Assembly: GCA_037349315.1 (NCBI GenBank)
Contig: JBAIAC010000026.1
Span: 1,612,001 to 1,676,000 of the forward strand
DNA length: 64,000 nucleotides
Origin: Chelydra serpentina
Lineage: Eukaryota > Chordata > Testudines > Chelydridae
Reading direction: 5' to 3'
Of the stretch, positions 17,186 to 29,392 are shown one piece after another (the first letter of the stretch is position 1; every line of letters begins with the position of its first letter). A model generated the notes under the pieces. The model was not told the DNA's origin. It made no database searches and was given only the letters and a program-made list of their open reading frames with translations. The translations under genes and the position numbers were made by a program.

Positions 17186-17943
17186 TGCTCACTACCCGTT
17201 GAGCACGACCATCCAGCCAGTTTTCTATCCACCTTACCATCCATTCATCCAGCCCATACTTCTTTAACTTGCTGGCAAGAACACTGTGGGAGACTGTATC
17301 AAAAGCTTTGCTAAAGTCAAGAAATAGCACATCCACTGCTTTCCCCTCATCGACAGAGCCAGTTATCTCATCAGAGAAGGAAAGTAGGTTAGTCAGGCAT
17401 GACTTGCCCTTGGTGAATCCATGCTGACTGTTCCAGTCATCCGGGACCTCCCCCGATTGCCATGATTTGTCAAAGATAATGGCCAATGGGTCTGAAATCA
17501 CATTGGCCAACTCCTTTAGCACCCTCGGATGCAGTGCATCCGGCCCCATGGACTTGTGCTCATTCAGCTTTTCTAAATAGTCCCGAACTACTTCTTTCTC
17601 CACAGAGGGCTGGTCACCTCCTCCCCATACCGTGCTGCGGAGTGCAGCCGCCTGGGAGCTGACCTTGTCTGTGAAGACAGAGGCAAAAAAAGCATTGAGT
17701 ACACTAGCTTTCTCCACATCCTCTGTCACTAAGTTCCCTCCCTCATTCAGCAAGGGGCCCACACTTTCCTTGACTTTCTTCTTGTTGCTCACATACCTGA
17801 AGAAACCCTTCTTGTTACTCCTAACATCTCCAGCTAGCTGCAACTCCAAGTGTGATTTGGCCTTCTAATTTCACTCTTGCATGCCTGAGTAATATTTTTA
17901 TACTCCTCCCTAGTCATTTGTCCAAGCTTCCAAATCTTGGGAG
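17106..17943 (-). mobile_element. CR1 LINE fragment with in-frame internal deletion
   Basis: Contains the CR1 linker and N-terminal RT ([57 protein letters not shown]) as an open frame to 17849. About 50 codons between PDDW and NSQHGFTKG are missing in frame. It is cut off after VLFNI, where the next CR1 begins at 17105. Confidence 0.85.
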
Positions 17944-18668
17944 GGGGGAAGGTTTTGTGTGTGGCTCTTTGTCTGGGGCAGTGTTATCTCTGGGGGCAAA
18001 AAGGACTGGGCAGAAAATCAATCTCCTCCAACCCAGCCTCACCAAACCTTCAATATTTCAATATAAGTTAGTCAGGCATTGCAAATAGGTTTTGTTTGTT
18101 TTGCTTGTGGAGTTTTCCCTGTGCGAAAAGGGAGGTCTATTCCTCTTTTCTGTTGCTTGAACTTGTGTTAGAGGGAGGGATTATTCCTGTTTTTCTGTAA
18201 CTTTAAGGTTTTGTCCAGAGGGGGAAACCCTCTGAGTTTCAAAATTGAGTACCCTGTAAAATAGTTACCATCCTGATTTTACAGAGATGATTTATACCTT
18301 CTTTCCTTTAATAAAATCCTTCTTTTAAGAATCTGACTGTTTTCCATTCTTCTAAGACCCCGGGGGTGGGTTTTTGATCATTGGGTAACCAATTGGTTAG
18401 GAGATTATTCTCAAGCTCCCCAGGAAAGGGAGTATACGGGCTTGAGGGGAGATCAGGTGGGGGAAAGGGGAACTTCAAGTGGCCCCTTTCCCTGGTTCCT
18501 GTTTCAAGCACTTGGTGGTGGCAGCTCAAATCTTTTTCCAGGATGCAGGGGAGATTTTGTACCTTGGGGAGTTTTTAACTGAAGCTGGTAAAAATAAGCA
18601 TAGGGGATCGTTCATGCGGGTCCCCACGTCTGTAGCCTAGAGTTCAGAGTGGGGAGGGAACCCTGACA
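17944..18668 (+). mobile_element. Ty3/gypsy LTR, 5'-truncated solo copy
   Basis: Collinear with the LTR-like end of the element at 58.8-59.7 kb: GTACCCTGTAAAATAGTTA, AATAAAATCCTTCTTTTAAGAA, TAACCAATTGGTTAGGAGATTATTCTCAAGC-type blocks, CACTTGGTGGTGGCAGC and AGAGTTCAGAGTGGGGAGGG, ending CCCTGACA. AATAAA at about 18310 is in the matching place. It abuts the Tx1 LINE at its right and no internal coding region is attached. Confidence 0.8.
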
Positions 18669-18669
18669 C

Positions 18670-20436
18670 GAACCTGTAAAGTTGTTTTGTTTGCACAGTT
18701 TGGAAACGAACTGGCTGCAGGGCACGCAGCCAGCACAGGTTGCGGAAGGGAGCGGGCCGGGGGTGGCTCGCGAGGTAGGGGCTCGATGAAAAAGTCCAGA
18801 GAGCCTGGGGTGAGGGGAGGGTGGGGAGCACCCTCTTGCAGGACCCACTCAAGGAAAGACTGAGAGGTGGGCGATAAGACTGCCCCCACCTCTTGGAGCC
18901 CTTGAAGGGGGATCTAAAGGGTGGAGAGCCCCATGCGCCGACCAAGCGCTCGGGGATCCACCCAGTCCCCACTCTTGTAGTCCAGGAGGCCTCAGATTCT
19001 GCTGGTTTCCACCAGGACAGCCTCTGGTGCACCGAGGCGGATTCTGCCACCTGCACACGAAGGCGGGGGTTGTGTAGCAGGGGATCCGTGAGGAGAACCG
19101 TCCCCTCGGTGGCCACCATGGACCTGGTCGCCCAGAGCAGCTTCCAGGTCCGGAGGAGGTCCTGGTAGAAGACCAGCAGCTCGGAGAGACTCACAGAGGA
19201 CCCCTCGGAGGGAGAAAAAAGAGCTGCCAGTCGTATCGGAGCCCTCGGAGGAGGCGGAGGAAGGCATGCACCAACGTGCTCCACACCGGACTACCTGCAC
19301 CAGAAAGGAGTCTTTGCAAGGCCTGGAGGTGGAAGACATGGCCGTGGCTGCAGAGGCAAACCAGGCACTGTTCTCCCTCCTCCAGGGGAAGACTCAGAAC
19401 CCCTACAGAGACCCAGTGCAGTCCTGGATAGAACTACAGAGCTACCCTCTGGAGCCGGGCCAGGTCCCCGCGGCCGGGCTCAGGGTATTGCGCCAATGCT
19501 AAAGCATGGATAGTACTAGTTGGTTAAGCACCAGTGCCCTCTCCCACAGCTGTTCACCCACCCTGCTCTCCAAATCCTGCCAGTTCTCCGGCACAGAAGG
19601 ATGTGTGGCGGAAAGGTAAATGCCAAGATAGAGCAGCTGACCCGGGCTCCACTGGATGCGTTGAAGAGCGGGTGGGAGGGCGCTTGTTTGCCAGCCTGCC
19701 CAGACCATCAGGCCAGAGCTCTTGACCCAGTTGACCCGGGCGGAGGAAGCTGTCGAGTAATCGCCTGGCAAGCCTCCACCCGCACCAGGTTGCCCGGGTC
19801 CTCAACCATGAGGAGAACGTCATTGGCGTACATGTACAGGACCAGCCACAACTTCAGCTCTCAAAGCACCAACCCCGTGAAACTCTGGCGGAGGAGACAG
19901 AGGAAGGGTTCGATTGACAGATTATACAGCTGGCCTGACAGCAGACACGCTCACCCAAAGCTGACCTGCTCAGTCAGGGTCAGGGTCCAGTTGAGCTTGA
20001 CCAATCACTCCGCGGAGGCATACAGCATCTGGAGAAAACCCAAAAACTGGGGCCTGACGCTGAATGCTCGAGAGTGCCCAGGAGATACCCATTGTCCATC
20101 CCGTCGAACGCCTTCTCCTGGTCCAGGGACAGGAGGGTGAGCAACAGACCATCGCTACACCTGAGCTCCATGAGGTCCCAGACCAAATAGAAATGATCCA
20201 AGATGGTACGGTGTGGGACAGTGTAGGTCTGGTCGGGGTGGACCACGTCCACCAGCACAAACCCCAGCCGCAGCGAGCTGGCCTTTGCTCCAACTTCTAC
20301 GCATCTCCTCTGGATCCGTGAGGGGGGAGCCATCCTCTGCCAAAAGGCAGGTGACAATCTTCTTGTACCCCACTCTTTTTCTCCAGGAGCTAGTAGAAGC
20401 GGGAGCCATGATCCATCTCCCGAAGGAGACAGATGC
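18670..20436 (-). mobile_element. Tx1-like (L1-clade) LINE, RT region, decayed
   Basis: Read on the - strand: LSLDQEKAFDGMDNGYLLGTL near 20060-20140 is RT core; the catalytic motif appears as YMYANDVLLMVEDPG near 19805-19845, with Asn where the second-position Asp of YADD is expected; SSARVNWVKSSGL near 19715-19745 follows; and the C-terminal domain (NPRLRVQVAES..HQRLSWW) lies near 19020-19080. Several frameshifts and stops separate these. The layout fits Tx1-type ORF2 as found in frogs and reptiles. Confidence 0.8.
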
Positions 20437-21268
20437 AGAATCATAGAATCACAGAATCATAGAACTGGAAGGGGGACCGCGAGAGGTCATCTAGTCCAGT
20501 CCCTTGCACTCAAGGCAGGACTAAGTATTATCTAGATCATCCCTGACAGGTGTTTGTCCAACCTTCTCTTAAAAATCCCCAATGATGGAGATTCCACAAC
20601 CTCCCTAGTCAATTTATTCCAGTGCTTAACCACTCGGACAATTAGGAAGTTTTTCCTAATGTCCAACCTAAGCCGTCCTTGCTGCAATTTAAGCCCATTG
20701 CTTCTTGTCCTATCCTCAGAGATTAAGAACAATTTTTCTCCCTCCTCCTTGTGACAACCTTTTATGTACCTGAAAAGTGTTATCATGTCCCCTCTCAGTC
20801 ATCTCTTCTCCAGACTAAACTAACCCAATTTTTTCAATCTTCCCTCATAGGTCATGTTTTTTAGACCTTTAATCATTTTTGTTGCTCTTCTCTGGACTTT
20901 CTCCAATTTGTCCACATCTTTCCTGACTGGAAGAACTGAAGAGAACAACACCTGCACTCCGAACTCCTTCACCCTTACTCCCAGAGCCCTGTAGTCATTT
21001 CTGATCTGCTGAGGGTCATACCTCGCAGTATCATTAATGCCGACATGGATGAGTAGCATGGGGTATTAGTCAGAGGGCCGGATGATCCTCGACAATCCCT
21101 CTGTCACATCTCAGATATGGGCCCCTGGCAGGCAGCATACCTCCCGGGATGCCATGTCAGGGCGACAGATGAGTGCTGATACCAGTCAGCTCCGTGTTCT
21201 TGGGGAAACAGGGCACAGTATCCAGCCTGTTTCACTCATGAAGGACTCCTCCCCAGCCTCTGTTTGAA
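20437..21268 (-). mobile_element. CR1 LINE: ORF1 esterase region fused to RT C-terminus
   Basis: On the - strand, 21165 to 20937 encodes the second half of the CR1 ORF1 esterase-like (SGNH) domain (LLIHVGINDTARYD, YRALGVRVKEFG), then without a frame change the RT C-terminus ([13 protein letters not shown]) and the 3' end at 20437-20470 (ACAGAATCATAGAA). The ORF1 tail, endonuclease and most of the RT are deleted. The ORF1 start is at 22.69-23.31 kb, separated by an insertion. Confidence 0.8.
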
Positions 21269-22443
21269 CCAAAACCGACCAGAGAAAAGACTTGCAGAGA
21301 GCAGTGAAGGGCGGTGGGAGACACTCCTAGAACCCTCCTGACAAGGGTGATAGGATTAAGGCAACTCACCAAGCCTCATCTGCATCAAAGATGGGACAGG
21401 GAGGCATCTCCATCGGCATACAGAATGGAGCATGGAGATTCCAAGGCAAGAACCACACTGAACTCTGGGACCAGAGAAGCAGGGAAGCACTGCATTATGG
21501 GGAATCTCTGCTTCCGATGTTAATTAACCTATGCCTGCACACACCCAGCTCAGCAGTTATCAGACCAATTCTAGTAATAAATCTTTGATTGATATCCAAA
21601 ATAATGAAGCAGCCTAGTTGCATTGTGAGCTCCCTGGAAGGAACACCGCCCATAGCCAAGAGTGATCAGCCCCTATTTTCTAGCCTAAAGAAAACCCTTG
21701 AGTCATCAGTTTACCCATAAACAAATCTAGTGTCTCCCTTGAGCCTACAAGAAACCCCAACCCATGCTCCAGTAAGTGTTCGAATGCCTGGATCCAAACT
21801 CTGCATCAGTTCCACTGGGACTTCATCGTCTCCTGACTGATCGTGCTGGGGGCTCTGCCTGTCTCCAGCACTCCGGACCCTGAGCTACCACCATCACCTG
21901 GGAACCCCGACCAGTTCAAGCTTCATGGAGTGGTGAGATCTCATTTCTCTCTCTCTCTCTGTGTTTTCTTTTCTACCTCAGGTATAACTTTGTAACCCTG
22001 ATTTTTTTGATCAGGTCTAGTTTTCTATATATGACTTTTGTAACCATTAACAATGTAACTGTTATGTTTGTTTAGTCTCCTTGGGTAGTTATCACTATTA
22101 TTCAATACATAACTTTTATGGTTAAGCTGCTTGCTTCCCTCCCTCTCTCTCTGAACTTTACTCTTTTGTGTATTTAGCTTCCCCATTTACTCTGCAGCAA
22201 CGCTCCTCTTACCTAAACTAAAGATCCCCGTAGCGCCCCAAAATCCTGTGGGGTTTGCTCATCAAGTGGGTTACTACCAGTACAATTGTAACGTGAAAGT
22301 GGGGACAGGGATGTGCTGAACCTGTGATATACGAGGGTGGCAGCTTGGAAGAGCTGCTTCACCCAGCCCAGTGAGTCCAGGGGCATATAAGGGGTCAGCT
22401 TGAAAGTGCTGATTGACCCGGTCCACTCAGACTTGCTCTGTTA

Positions 22444-22491
<48 letters not shown>

Positions 22492-22688
22492 ACGCATCCA
22501 GTTCTGAGGCTGGAGGAGCCCAGCCCTGGGGAGCCTAGGTCCTGCAGGATAGCTCCATTGGGAGGGGACTTGCAGAAGGGAGAAGTAGAGCTCCATATGA
22601 AAACACAAGTGACACAAGCAGCACATTGATAGAATTACAGACACCACCCCCCAGAACAGTAACCCTAATAAATGATCATATCCCAAAG
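21269..22688. mobile_element. LTR-like insertion within a CR1 ORF1 (tentative)
   Basis: About 1.4 kb that separates the two halves of one CR1 ORF1. It includes AATAAATCTTTGATTGA near 21568, CT-rich tracts near 21950 and 22140, and a (TG)n run. There is no coding frame of note. I read it as an LTR or an LTR-derived insertion; neither end is secure. Confidence 0.4.
22446..22490 (+). repeat. (TG)n microsatellite
   Basis: An uninterrupted run of about 22 TG dinucleotides. Confidence 0.98.
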
Positions 22689-23315
22689 TAATGGGCAAAT
22701 CTGGTAGCAGTGCCTCCAGCCCCCTTCAGAAGAGAGTCTCCAACCACCACTACCCTACGTTTCCTCCTGGGAGTGGTGGCTGTGATCCTCCCAGCCTTGC
22801 AGGTACATACATGGCTTCTCCTCTTCAACCTTTGGGGGTGATCCTCATCACTCGTTTCCAGGGCAGCATAATGGTGGCTGGGTTGGGAGTAGGGGTGGAG
22901 CACTGCCTAGTGCCAGAAGTAACCAGCAGCCAGTGTCCTCTCTGTACTAGAGACTTATCCACCTCCCCTGGTGGCATGACAGCAGTCTTCTCTAGCAGGA
23001 TAGCGTCCTCAGCCTTGGAAGTCTCCATATGAATACTGTCAATGAATTTCTCATGTTCACGGATGCTCTTCAGCCTCGCCACCTCCTCCTGTAGCTCTCC
23101 CACCTGCTTCTTGAGAGATTCCACCAGCCGGCACTTTTCACACTGGATGGTCGCCCAGACTGGCTTTCTGTGAGTAGGAAATCCAGGCCTCCATCTCTGC
23201 AAATACACACTAGGATCTGGGTAGAGGCATCCATCTGTCTGGATACAGGCGCGGGTGGAGGAGACAGGAGTTGCGTTGTCACTGGCAATGCAGCCCTTCC
23301 TAACCATAACGATTA
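22689..23315 (-). mobile_element. CR1 LINE ORF1, N-terminal half
   Basis: On the - strand: two Cys pairs in a zinc-binding-like arrangement (CLYPDPSVYLQRWRPG.., then CEKCRLVESLKKQ), followed by a coiled-coil stretch (QVGELQEEVARLK) near 23050-23120, then basic residues and VVVVGDSLLKG near 22730, which is block I (GDS) of the SGNH esterase domain. ORF1 acts as the RNA-binding partner of ORF2. The frame breaks near 22830-22900. The rest of the esterase is at 20.94-21.17 kb. Confidence 0.8.
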
Positions 23316-23321
23316 TACTAT

Positions 23322-23607
23322 GGGTATGTCTATACTTACCCGTCGCGTCGGAGGCGCGGGATCGATGTTCTGGGTTCAATTTATCGCGTCTTGTCAAGAC
23401 GTGATAAATCGAGCCAGGAAGAGCTCCCCCGTCGACGCTGGTAATCCAGCTCGACAAGCGGAGTAGGCGGAGTCAACGGGGGAGCCTGCGCGCCGCGTGT
23501 GGACCACAGGTAAGTTCGAACTAAGGAACTTTGACTTCAGCTACGTTATTAACGTAGCTGAAGTTGCGTATCTTAGTTCGACAGGGGGGGTTAGTGTAGA
23601 CCTGGGC
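23322..23607. mobile_element. Harbinger-type MITE with internal palindromes
   Basis: Left terminus GGGTATGTCTATACTTACC, right terminus GTTAGTGTAGACCTGGGC, complementary over the core GTCTA(T/C)AC. Flanks are tat and taa, an imperfect 3-bp duplication. Inside are two near-perfect palindromes: ACTTCAGCTACGTTA pairing with TAACGTAGCTGAAGT at 23530-23564, and one around 23380-23412. The ends match the Harbinger copies at 37.9 and 45.5 kb. Confidence 0.8.
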
Positions 23608-23624
23608 TAAGACTCCCTCTTACC

Positions 23625-24770
23625 AACTCCCTCTCTCAAACTCCAAACTCATCCCGGGCCTGATGGTCCTCTAGGGCCTGGTGCACCTCCTGCTTTTCCT
23701 GGCATGCTCCTCAGAGGGATGGATCCATGAGGCTGGTGGCCAGATGCTTCTCCAGCTCCAAGACCTCCTGTTCCAACTGCTCTATCACCATATCTCTCCG
23801 CTGGCTGGTGCCCTGGGTGTAGTCACTGCAGAAGAGCCGGGCATGTGCCTTCCCCACATCCCACCACCGCTGTGCTGAGGGAAAGGTGCACCCCAGGGTG
23901 ACAGCAGTATGAGAGGGGGAGGGAAGAGAAATGGGAAACGCAACAGGGGTGACAATGGAGCTAGAGCCGGGAATGGGATCAGGATCAGGAGCAGAGGAGG
24001 AAATGGGATTAGGATCCCTGGCAGCTAAGCCGCCGGGATACGGCACCTCTCGACTGAGATCAGGGGCCATGGGGACAGAACGGGGCCTCAACAATGCCAG
24101 GCCCAGGCGCCACAACAAGTTCATCACTGGCAGCCACGGCGTGGGGCACGATGGTGTTTGCAATTGGACCCCCAACTGGGAGTGAAGGCGTCCGCCCCGC
24201 CTCAGGAACGGGTGCACCCAAGGGCTCGGAGCCTGGCCACTTGGTACCGGCCGTCGCCTCAAAGGGCTCTGTGGCCAGGAGCAGGGTGCTGTCTGCGGCT
24301 GGGCAAAGGGATGAGCCCAGGGGCACCCCAAGGTCGAGAGCGGGGGCAACAGCTGGGGTAAGGGACAGAGACGAGGAGAGGGCAGTGTGACTAAGCTGCC
24401 GCCCAAATCGAGGCTGCAGGCAATGGGTCGTCCTCCCCCTGGGTGACCGGGCTCAGACCTAGGGCCTCGATCTCCTCGAAGATGGAGCTAAAGTCTCCCC
24501 CCGCTGCCCCAGAGTCCTCCCCGCTGGCAACTGAGGCAACATGACATCCTCAGCCGGCTTCACCTGCTGGGCCACATCGGGGGCACGACGAAAGGCTCAG
24601 CAGCCGCAGCCCCCATCATAGGAGGGCTGGCCAGCAGGGGCGGGGTGCCGGGGCCAGGGCCATGTACTCAAGGGTTGCAAAGGCAAGGGGGGGCAATGGG
24701 CAGCCCTGCCGCCCTCTCCTCCACGGGTCTCACCGGACTACACTCAATGGAGGTGTGCCCACCCACTTGC
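23625..24770 (-). mobile_element. Tx1-like LINE fragment, linker region
   Basis: On the - strand the stretch GCTFPSAQRWWDVGKAHARLFCSDYTQGTSQRRD and EQLEQEVLELEKHLATS (23740-23900) fits the segment after the endonuclease in Tx1-type ORF2. The rest (23910-24770) is a Pro/Ala-rich frame of uncertain identity, perhaps ORF2/ORF1 sequence with deletions. It may belong to the same element as 18.7-20.4 kb, but nothing proves it. Confidence 0.6.
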
Positions 24771-24774
24771 CTGT

Positions 24775-25070
24775 AAATATCGGTTAAAAATGTTAACTGG
24801 TTAAACGATTAAAATTATATATAACTGGTTAACCATGAACAGAGGTCAGTCTGACTGGCCTGGCGGGGGCTGGGGCTGGCTTTCCTCCTGCGGGCTGGGG
24901 CTGGGGTTGCTCCGGCCTGCCCATCGCAGTCAGGGTTGGGGTCCTGCCAGATCGTCCGGCCGGACGCGGCTGCAGTTGGGGTCCCTCTGGCTGGCTGGCA
25001 GCCGGGGTTAACGGTTAAGGTCTGGTTAATGGTAAACCTAATACTTACCTGTTAACTGGTTAACCTTTTT
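24775..25070. mobile_element. Non-autonomous DNA element with GTTAACTGGTTAA ends (tentative)
   Basis: TTAACTGGTTAA-type sequences occur at both ends (24785-24835 and 25045-25070) around a GC-rich core with GGCTGGGGCTGG repeats. The right copy and the left copies are partly inverted with respect to each other. It separates the Tx1 fragment from gypsy copy B. Neither superfamily nor exact ends are clear. Confidence 0.4.
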
Positions 25071-27938
25071 AAAAGATCTCAGTGTAAGAAAAAGACTGTT
25101 AGAAGAGTCAGTTTTAAGTCTGGAAAAAGCAGTGAGAATTCACCAACTTGCTGAACTTATTCAACAACAATTGCACATTTTAGAAAGAAAACAAATTAAT
25201 ATTAAGATAGACTTAAAAAGGACAAGTACAAATCAAAACACAGGCCTTTGGAGAAAAAACAGTGAAAGTTAAAATACGTGAGCATATGAAAGAATGTTCT
25301 ACATGTGGAAGGAGGCATCAACCTAGGCAGTGCCCAGCATACGGTCAAACCCGTCATAGCTGCAAGGAAGAAAAGACTGACAATTATACATTTATTTCAG
25401 AATTCATACATCTCAGAGAAAAACTGAAGACGGAATACAGAGCTGACATTACAGATGAAGTAAATTTGTCTCTGGGTATTTTAGCCAGACTGACTCTGTG
25501 AACTACAAGGAGTATTGGACAGTTACACTATCCATTAATGGAACATTTATTTTGTATGCAATAGACACAGGTGCACAAGCGAATGTAATTTTAGAATCTA
25601 ATAGTGGTGAAAATATTCCTGTTCTGGGTATTTGTGAATGACAGGTCATAGTTAATGATGAATACTACAAAACTTATGCTGTCTAAAAGGGAAAAGGCAT
25701 TTCTATTTATTTCTGAAACGTGTTTAGCACTAAATCTAATTGGTTGAATTCAGACTATTCGGCACTGAGAAACACTGGAAATAGAACATCAATGTACGGA
25801 TTTACTCACTGGCGTTGGTGAATTGTTTAATTTAACTCTATTTTTACCTTGTACCAAAGAAAGAAGTTATGCCTGTAGCTAGAAAAATATGCTTATCTCT
25901 AAGAAGTAAGGTACAAATGTTGATTTAATTACAAGAGTGGAAGAGCCGTCTGAGTGGGTGACTTCATTAGTAATAGTAGAAAAAGCTAGATCGTGATGTT
26001 TGTGTTCAGATCCAAAAGACTTAAGTATGTTAAAAGGGAACATTTTAAAATACTGCCTGGGAATAAATATTTGGACAAATGTCAGGATCAAAATGCTTTT
26101 CTTCTTTAGATGTTGTGAATGGATTTTGGCAAATACCATTGGAGCAAGAATGTGAATTGCTCTGTACATTTTACACACCTTTTGGACGTTACTCATTTAA
26201 GATTTTGGATTTGGATTTGGATTAATCCTTTTGGATTATGTTCAGCTCCAGAGGTATTTCATAGAGCTATAGAGAAGATTTTTGAAAATATAGATGGCAC
26301 ATAAGCCATAATAAGGAGCTAATAATATGGGAAAGAACTTTAGTAAATCTTATCTCATGCTCTTCTAAAGTATTATCTAGAGTAAAAGAAGCAGGATTGA
26401 AACTTATCAAAAGTAAATGTAAAGTGCAAGAATTAATGTTTTTAGGAGAAAAGCTGCCCAGTCAGGGATTACAGATTGCTGCACACTGAATACAAACTAT
26501 TGATAATATTACTTCCCCAAAAGATAAGGAGTCATTATGGAAATGTTGGGGTATTGTTAATTTTGTAGGAAAATACATACCTAACCTAGCAGAAAAAATA
26601 ACCAATGTAAAGACTTTGCTGTGTAAAACTAATCAGTGAGGATGGAACTATCCACATCAACAAGAACTTCAGCAGTTTAAGCAGCTAATAAAAACAGCTC
26701 CAGTATTTCTAACTATTTGATAATAATAGAGTTACAAATCTGACTCCGGATGCATCCAAACAAGGCCTAAGGGCAGTTCTGTTATACAAGTGAGGTGATC
26801 TATGAAAGCCAGTTACGGACGCATCTTGAGCTATCTCCAAAATGGAACATTCGTATGCTCAGATAGAAAGAGAGGCTTTAGCATTGGTTTTTGCATGGAA
26901 AAAATGCTAGATATTTATATATGGTAGATCAGCCCTGGCAGAAACCTAACATGAGCCATTAGTTAATATTTCAAAAAGGAACACGACAGACATGCCGCCT
27001 CCATTACAAAGTTATATTTCTGACTATATTTATATGTTTTAAGATTAGAATATCAGCCAGGCAACTCATTAACTCTTGCTGATACTGTTTCCAGTGCTTA
27101 TGATGTAACCAATGTAACTGAAGAAGAGATGATGGGTGGCACTTAAAATATTTTTTCTTCTATCAGAAAGAGTATGTGAAGAAATTGTACAAGCAGCTAG
27201 ACAGGATGTGAATTACAAAGGTTTATTACAGTTCTTGAACAAAGGACATAATAAAATATTGAAACCCAAGCCATATAATTAATTTATTCAATACTTATCA
27301 ATGACTCAAGTTATTGTATTCAAAGGTAATAGAGTAGTAATTCCTTTAGGGTTAACAGCAGAAAAGTTGAAATACATTCATAAGGGATATTTAGGCACTA
27401 AATAATGTAAACGTAGCTCAAGAGAGGTTCTATATTGGTCACAGATGAACCTAAAATCATAAATGATTATAGAAAAGAATGTGCCATATATCAAAAATAT
27501 AGAAATGCTGTCTAAACAACTTATAACATTTATTCAAGAAAACATAAGACCTGGTCTAAAGTAGATTTAGATCTATTAGAATATGAAGGATAGTCCTATA
27601 TTATTTTTCTTGATTATTTTTAGAATTTTACTGAAATATCTATACTTGAAAACACATGTACCAAACAAGTCATTAATCAAATTAATTCAGTTTTTGCAAA
27701 GCCTGTCATTCTCAATAGGGTAATGACTGATAATGGATCTCAGTTTCACAGTCAAGAGTTTAAATTTTTGTAATATGATGTCAAACATCAAATCCAGGTT
27801 ACCTACAATCTAATGGGCTACATGAAAACAGAGTTAAGACAGAAAAAAGATTACTAACAAAAGCTGAAGAAACAAATACTGATTTCCATTTGGCATTATT
27901 AAATTATAGAACATCAGCATTAAGTTTATCACCTACAC
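25071..27938 (+). mobile_element. Ty3/gypsy retrotransposon copy B (gag to integrase), decayed
   Basis: Domains in the usual Ty3/gypsy order, in frames broken by many stops: Gag zinc knuckle (CSTCGRRHQPRQC, 25290-25330), protease (AIDTGAQANVI, 25555-25590), RT start (VNGFWQIPLEQE, 26115-26150; TPFGRYS), RNase H near 26740-26900 (SKQGLRAVLLY, IEREALALVFAWKK), and integrase (RVMTDNGSQFHSQEFK near 27715-27765). The element stops at 27938, where a hAT element begins. At 27411-27430 it preserves the empty site for Harbinger copy 2. Confidence 0.85.
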
Positions 27939-28420
27939 CAGGGGTGGGCAAACTTTTTGGCCTGAGGGCCACATCAGGGTTCCGAAATCGTATGGAGGGC
28001 CGAGTAGGGGAAGGCTGTGCCTCCCCAAACAGCTTGCTCCCCGCCCCCTATCCACCCCCTCATATTTCCTTCCCCCTGACTGCCCACCTCAAAACCCCCA
28101 AACCCATCCAACCCCCCCCTGCTCCTTGTCCCCTGACCGCCCCCTCCTGGGACTCCCCGCCCCTCCCGGGACCCCACCCCAAATCCAACTCCCCCCTGCT
28201 CTCTGTCCCCTGACTGCCCCAACTCCTATCCACACCGCCTCCCCCTGACAGGCCCCCTGGGACTCCCATGCCTATCCAACTGCCCCCTATTCCCTGTCCC
28301 CTGACTGCCCTTCCCCAGAACCTACACCCCACCCTGCTCTCTTCCCCTGATTTCCCCCCAGGAACCCCTGCCCCTTATCCAACCCTCCAGTTCTCGGTGC
28401 GGCCATAGAGTAGCACCAGT
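27939..28420 (+). mobile_element. hAT-type element, 5' part, inserted in gypsy copy B
   Basis: Starts CAGGGGTGGGCAAACTTTTTG and continues CCTGAGGGCCACAT.., the same terminus as the element at 8620, followed by a pyrimidine-rich core with repeated CCCCTGACTGCCC units. A matching right end was not found; the extent to 28420 is approximate. Confidence 0.65.
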
Positions 28421-28925
28421 AACTGGCACCCTAGGTGAACCATGCAATCGGCGCCCCCCACCCCCACCAAATCCCAAGGTCAGATCTAGGTTGAGGTTTT
28501 TGGCAAACTGGGAAACATTTTTTCCTTTTTATGGTTTTTAAGGTTTTTATGGTTTTTTTTTTAAAACAGAGGCTTAATTATTTGGTTTGTCCATCCGTCC
28601 GTCTTTCCAACCAATGTTTCTGAGATCAGATAATATAGAGACACTACATATTCAGAATAGATTTGTACATGACAGCTAGATGGTATTTCAGTCCGATTTC
28701 AAATAAAAATGCATAAAAAACGTTAATTATAATTTTTATTATTATTCCCAGGATCACCAGCAGACGGCGCCGTGCCCGTGAGTCTCGACTTTGCTACACA
28801 TGGTGGAGAATGTGGGCACGTACAGTCCACCCCTGATTAAAAGGGACTGCGAGGACTAGGCAAGCTGTGCTGAGCTAGAGGAAAGGGTGATGGATCTCGG
28901 CTACACCTGGGTTTTCTATGCAGAG
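28421..28925. other. Unassigned sequence
   Basis: AT-rich from 28500 to 28740 with a T-run; includes text resembling a hAT terminus (ACTGGCACCCTAGG) at its start. Nothing is firm enough to name. Confidence 0.4.
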
Positions 28926-29392
28926 GCCCCAAGGAAGAAAGGAGAACAGCAGAATATGGACCTTGGACTTCAGAAAAGCAGACTTTGACTCCAGCAGGGA
29001 ACTGAAAGGCAGATTTCTCTGGGAGAATAACATGAGGGGGAAAGGAGTCGAGGAAAGCTGGCTGTATTTTAAAGAATCCTTATTGAGGTTGCAGGAACAA
29101 ACCATCCCGATGTGTAGAAAGAAAAGTAAATATGGCAGGCGACCAGCTTGGCTTAACAGTGAAATCCTTGCTCATCTTAAACACAAAAAACAAGCTTACA
29201 AGAAGTGGAAGATTGGACAAATGACCAAGGAGGAGTATATTGCTCAGGCATGCAGGAGTGAAATCAGGAAGGCCAAATCACACTTGGAGTTGCAGCTAGC
29301 AAGGGATGTTAAGAGTAACAAGAAGGGTTTCTATAGGTATGTTAGCAACAAGGTGGTGGTCAAGGAAAGTGTGGGCCCCTTAATGAATGAAT
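28926..29392 (+). mobile_element. CR1 LINE fragment, linker, + orientation
   Basis: Encodes the CR1 segment between endonuclease and RT on the + strand ([71 protein letters not shown]). It meets a CR1 fragment of opposite orientation at 29392; in CR1 protein order the two are adjacent. Confidence 0.88.

Noticed and set aside
18893..20140. Long + frames in the 18.9-20.1 kb segment
   Set aside because: Shadow frames of the Tx1-like LINE, whose homology is on the - strand.
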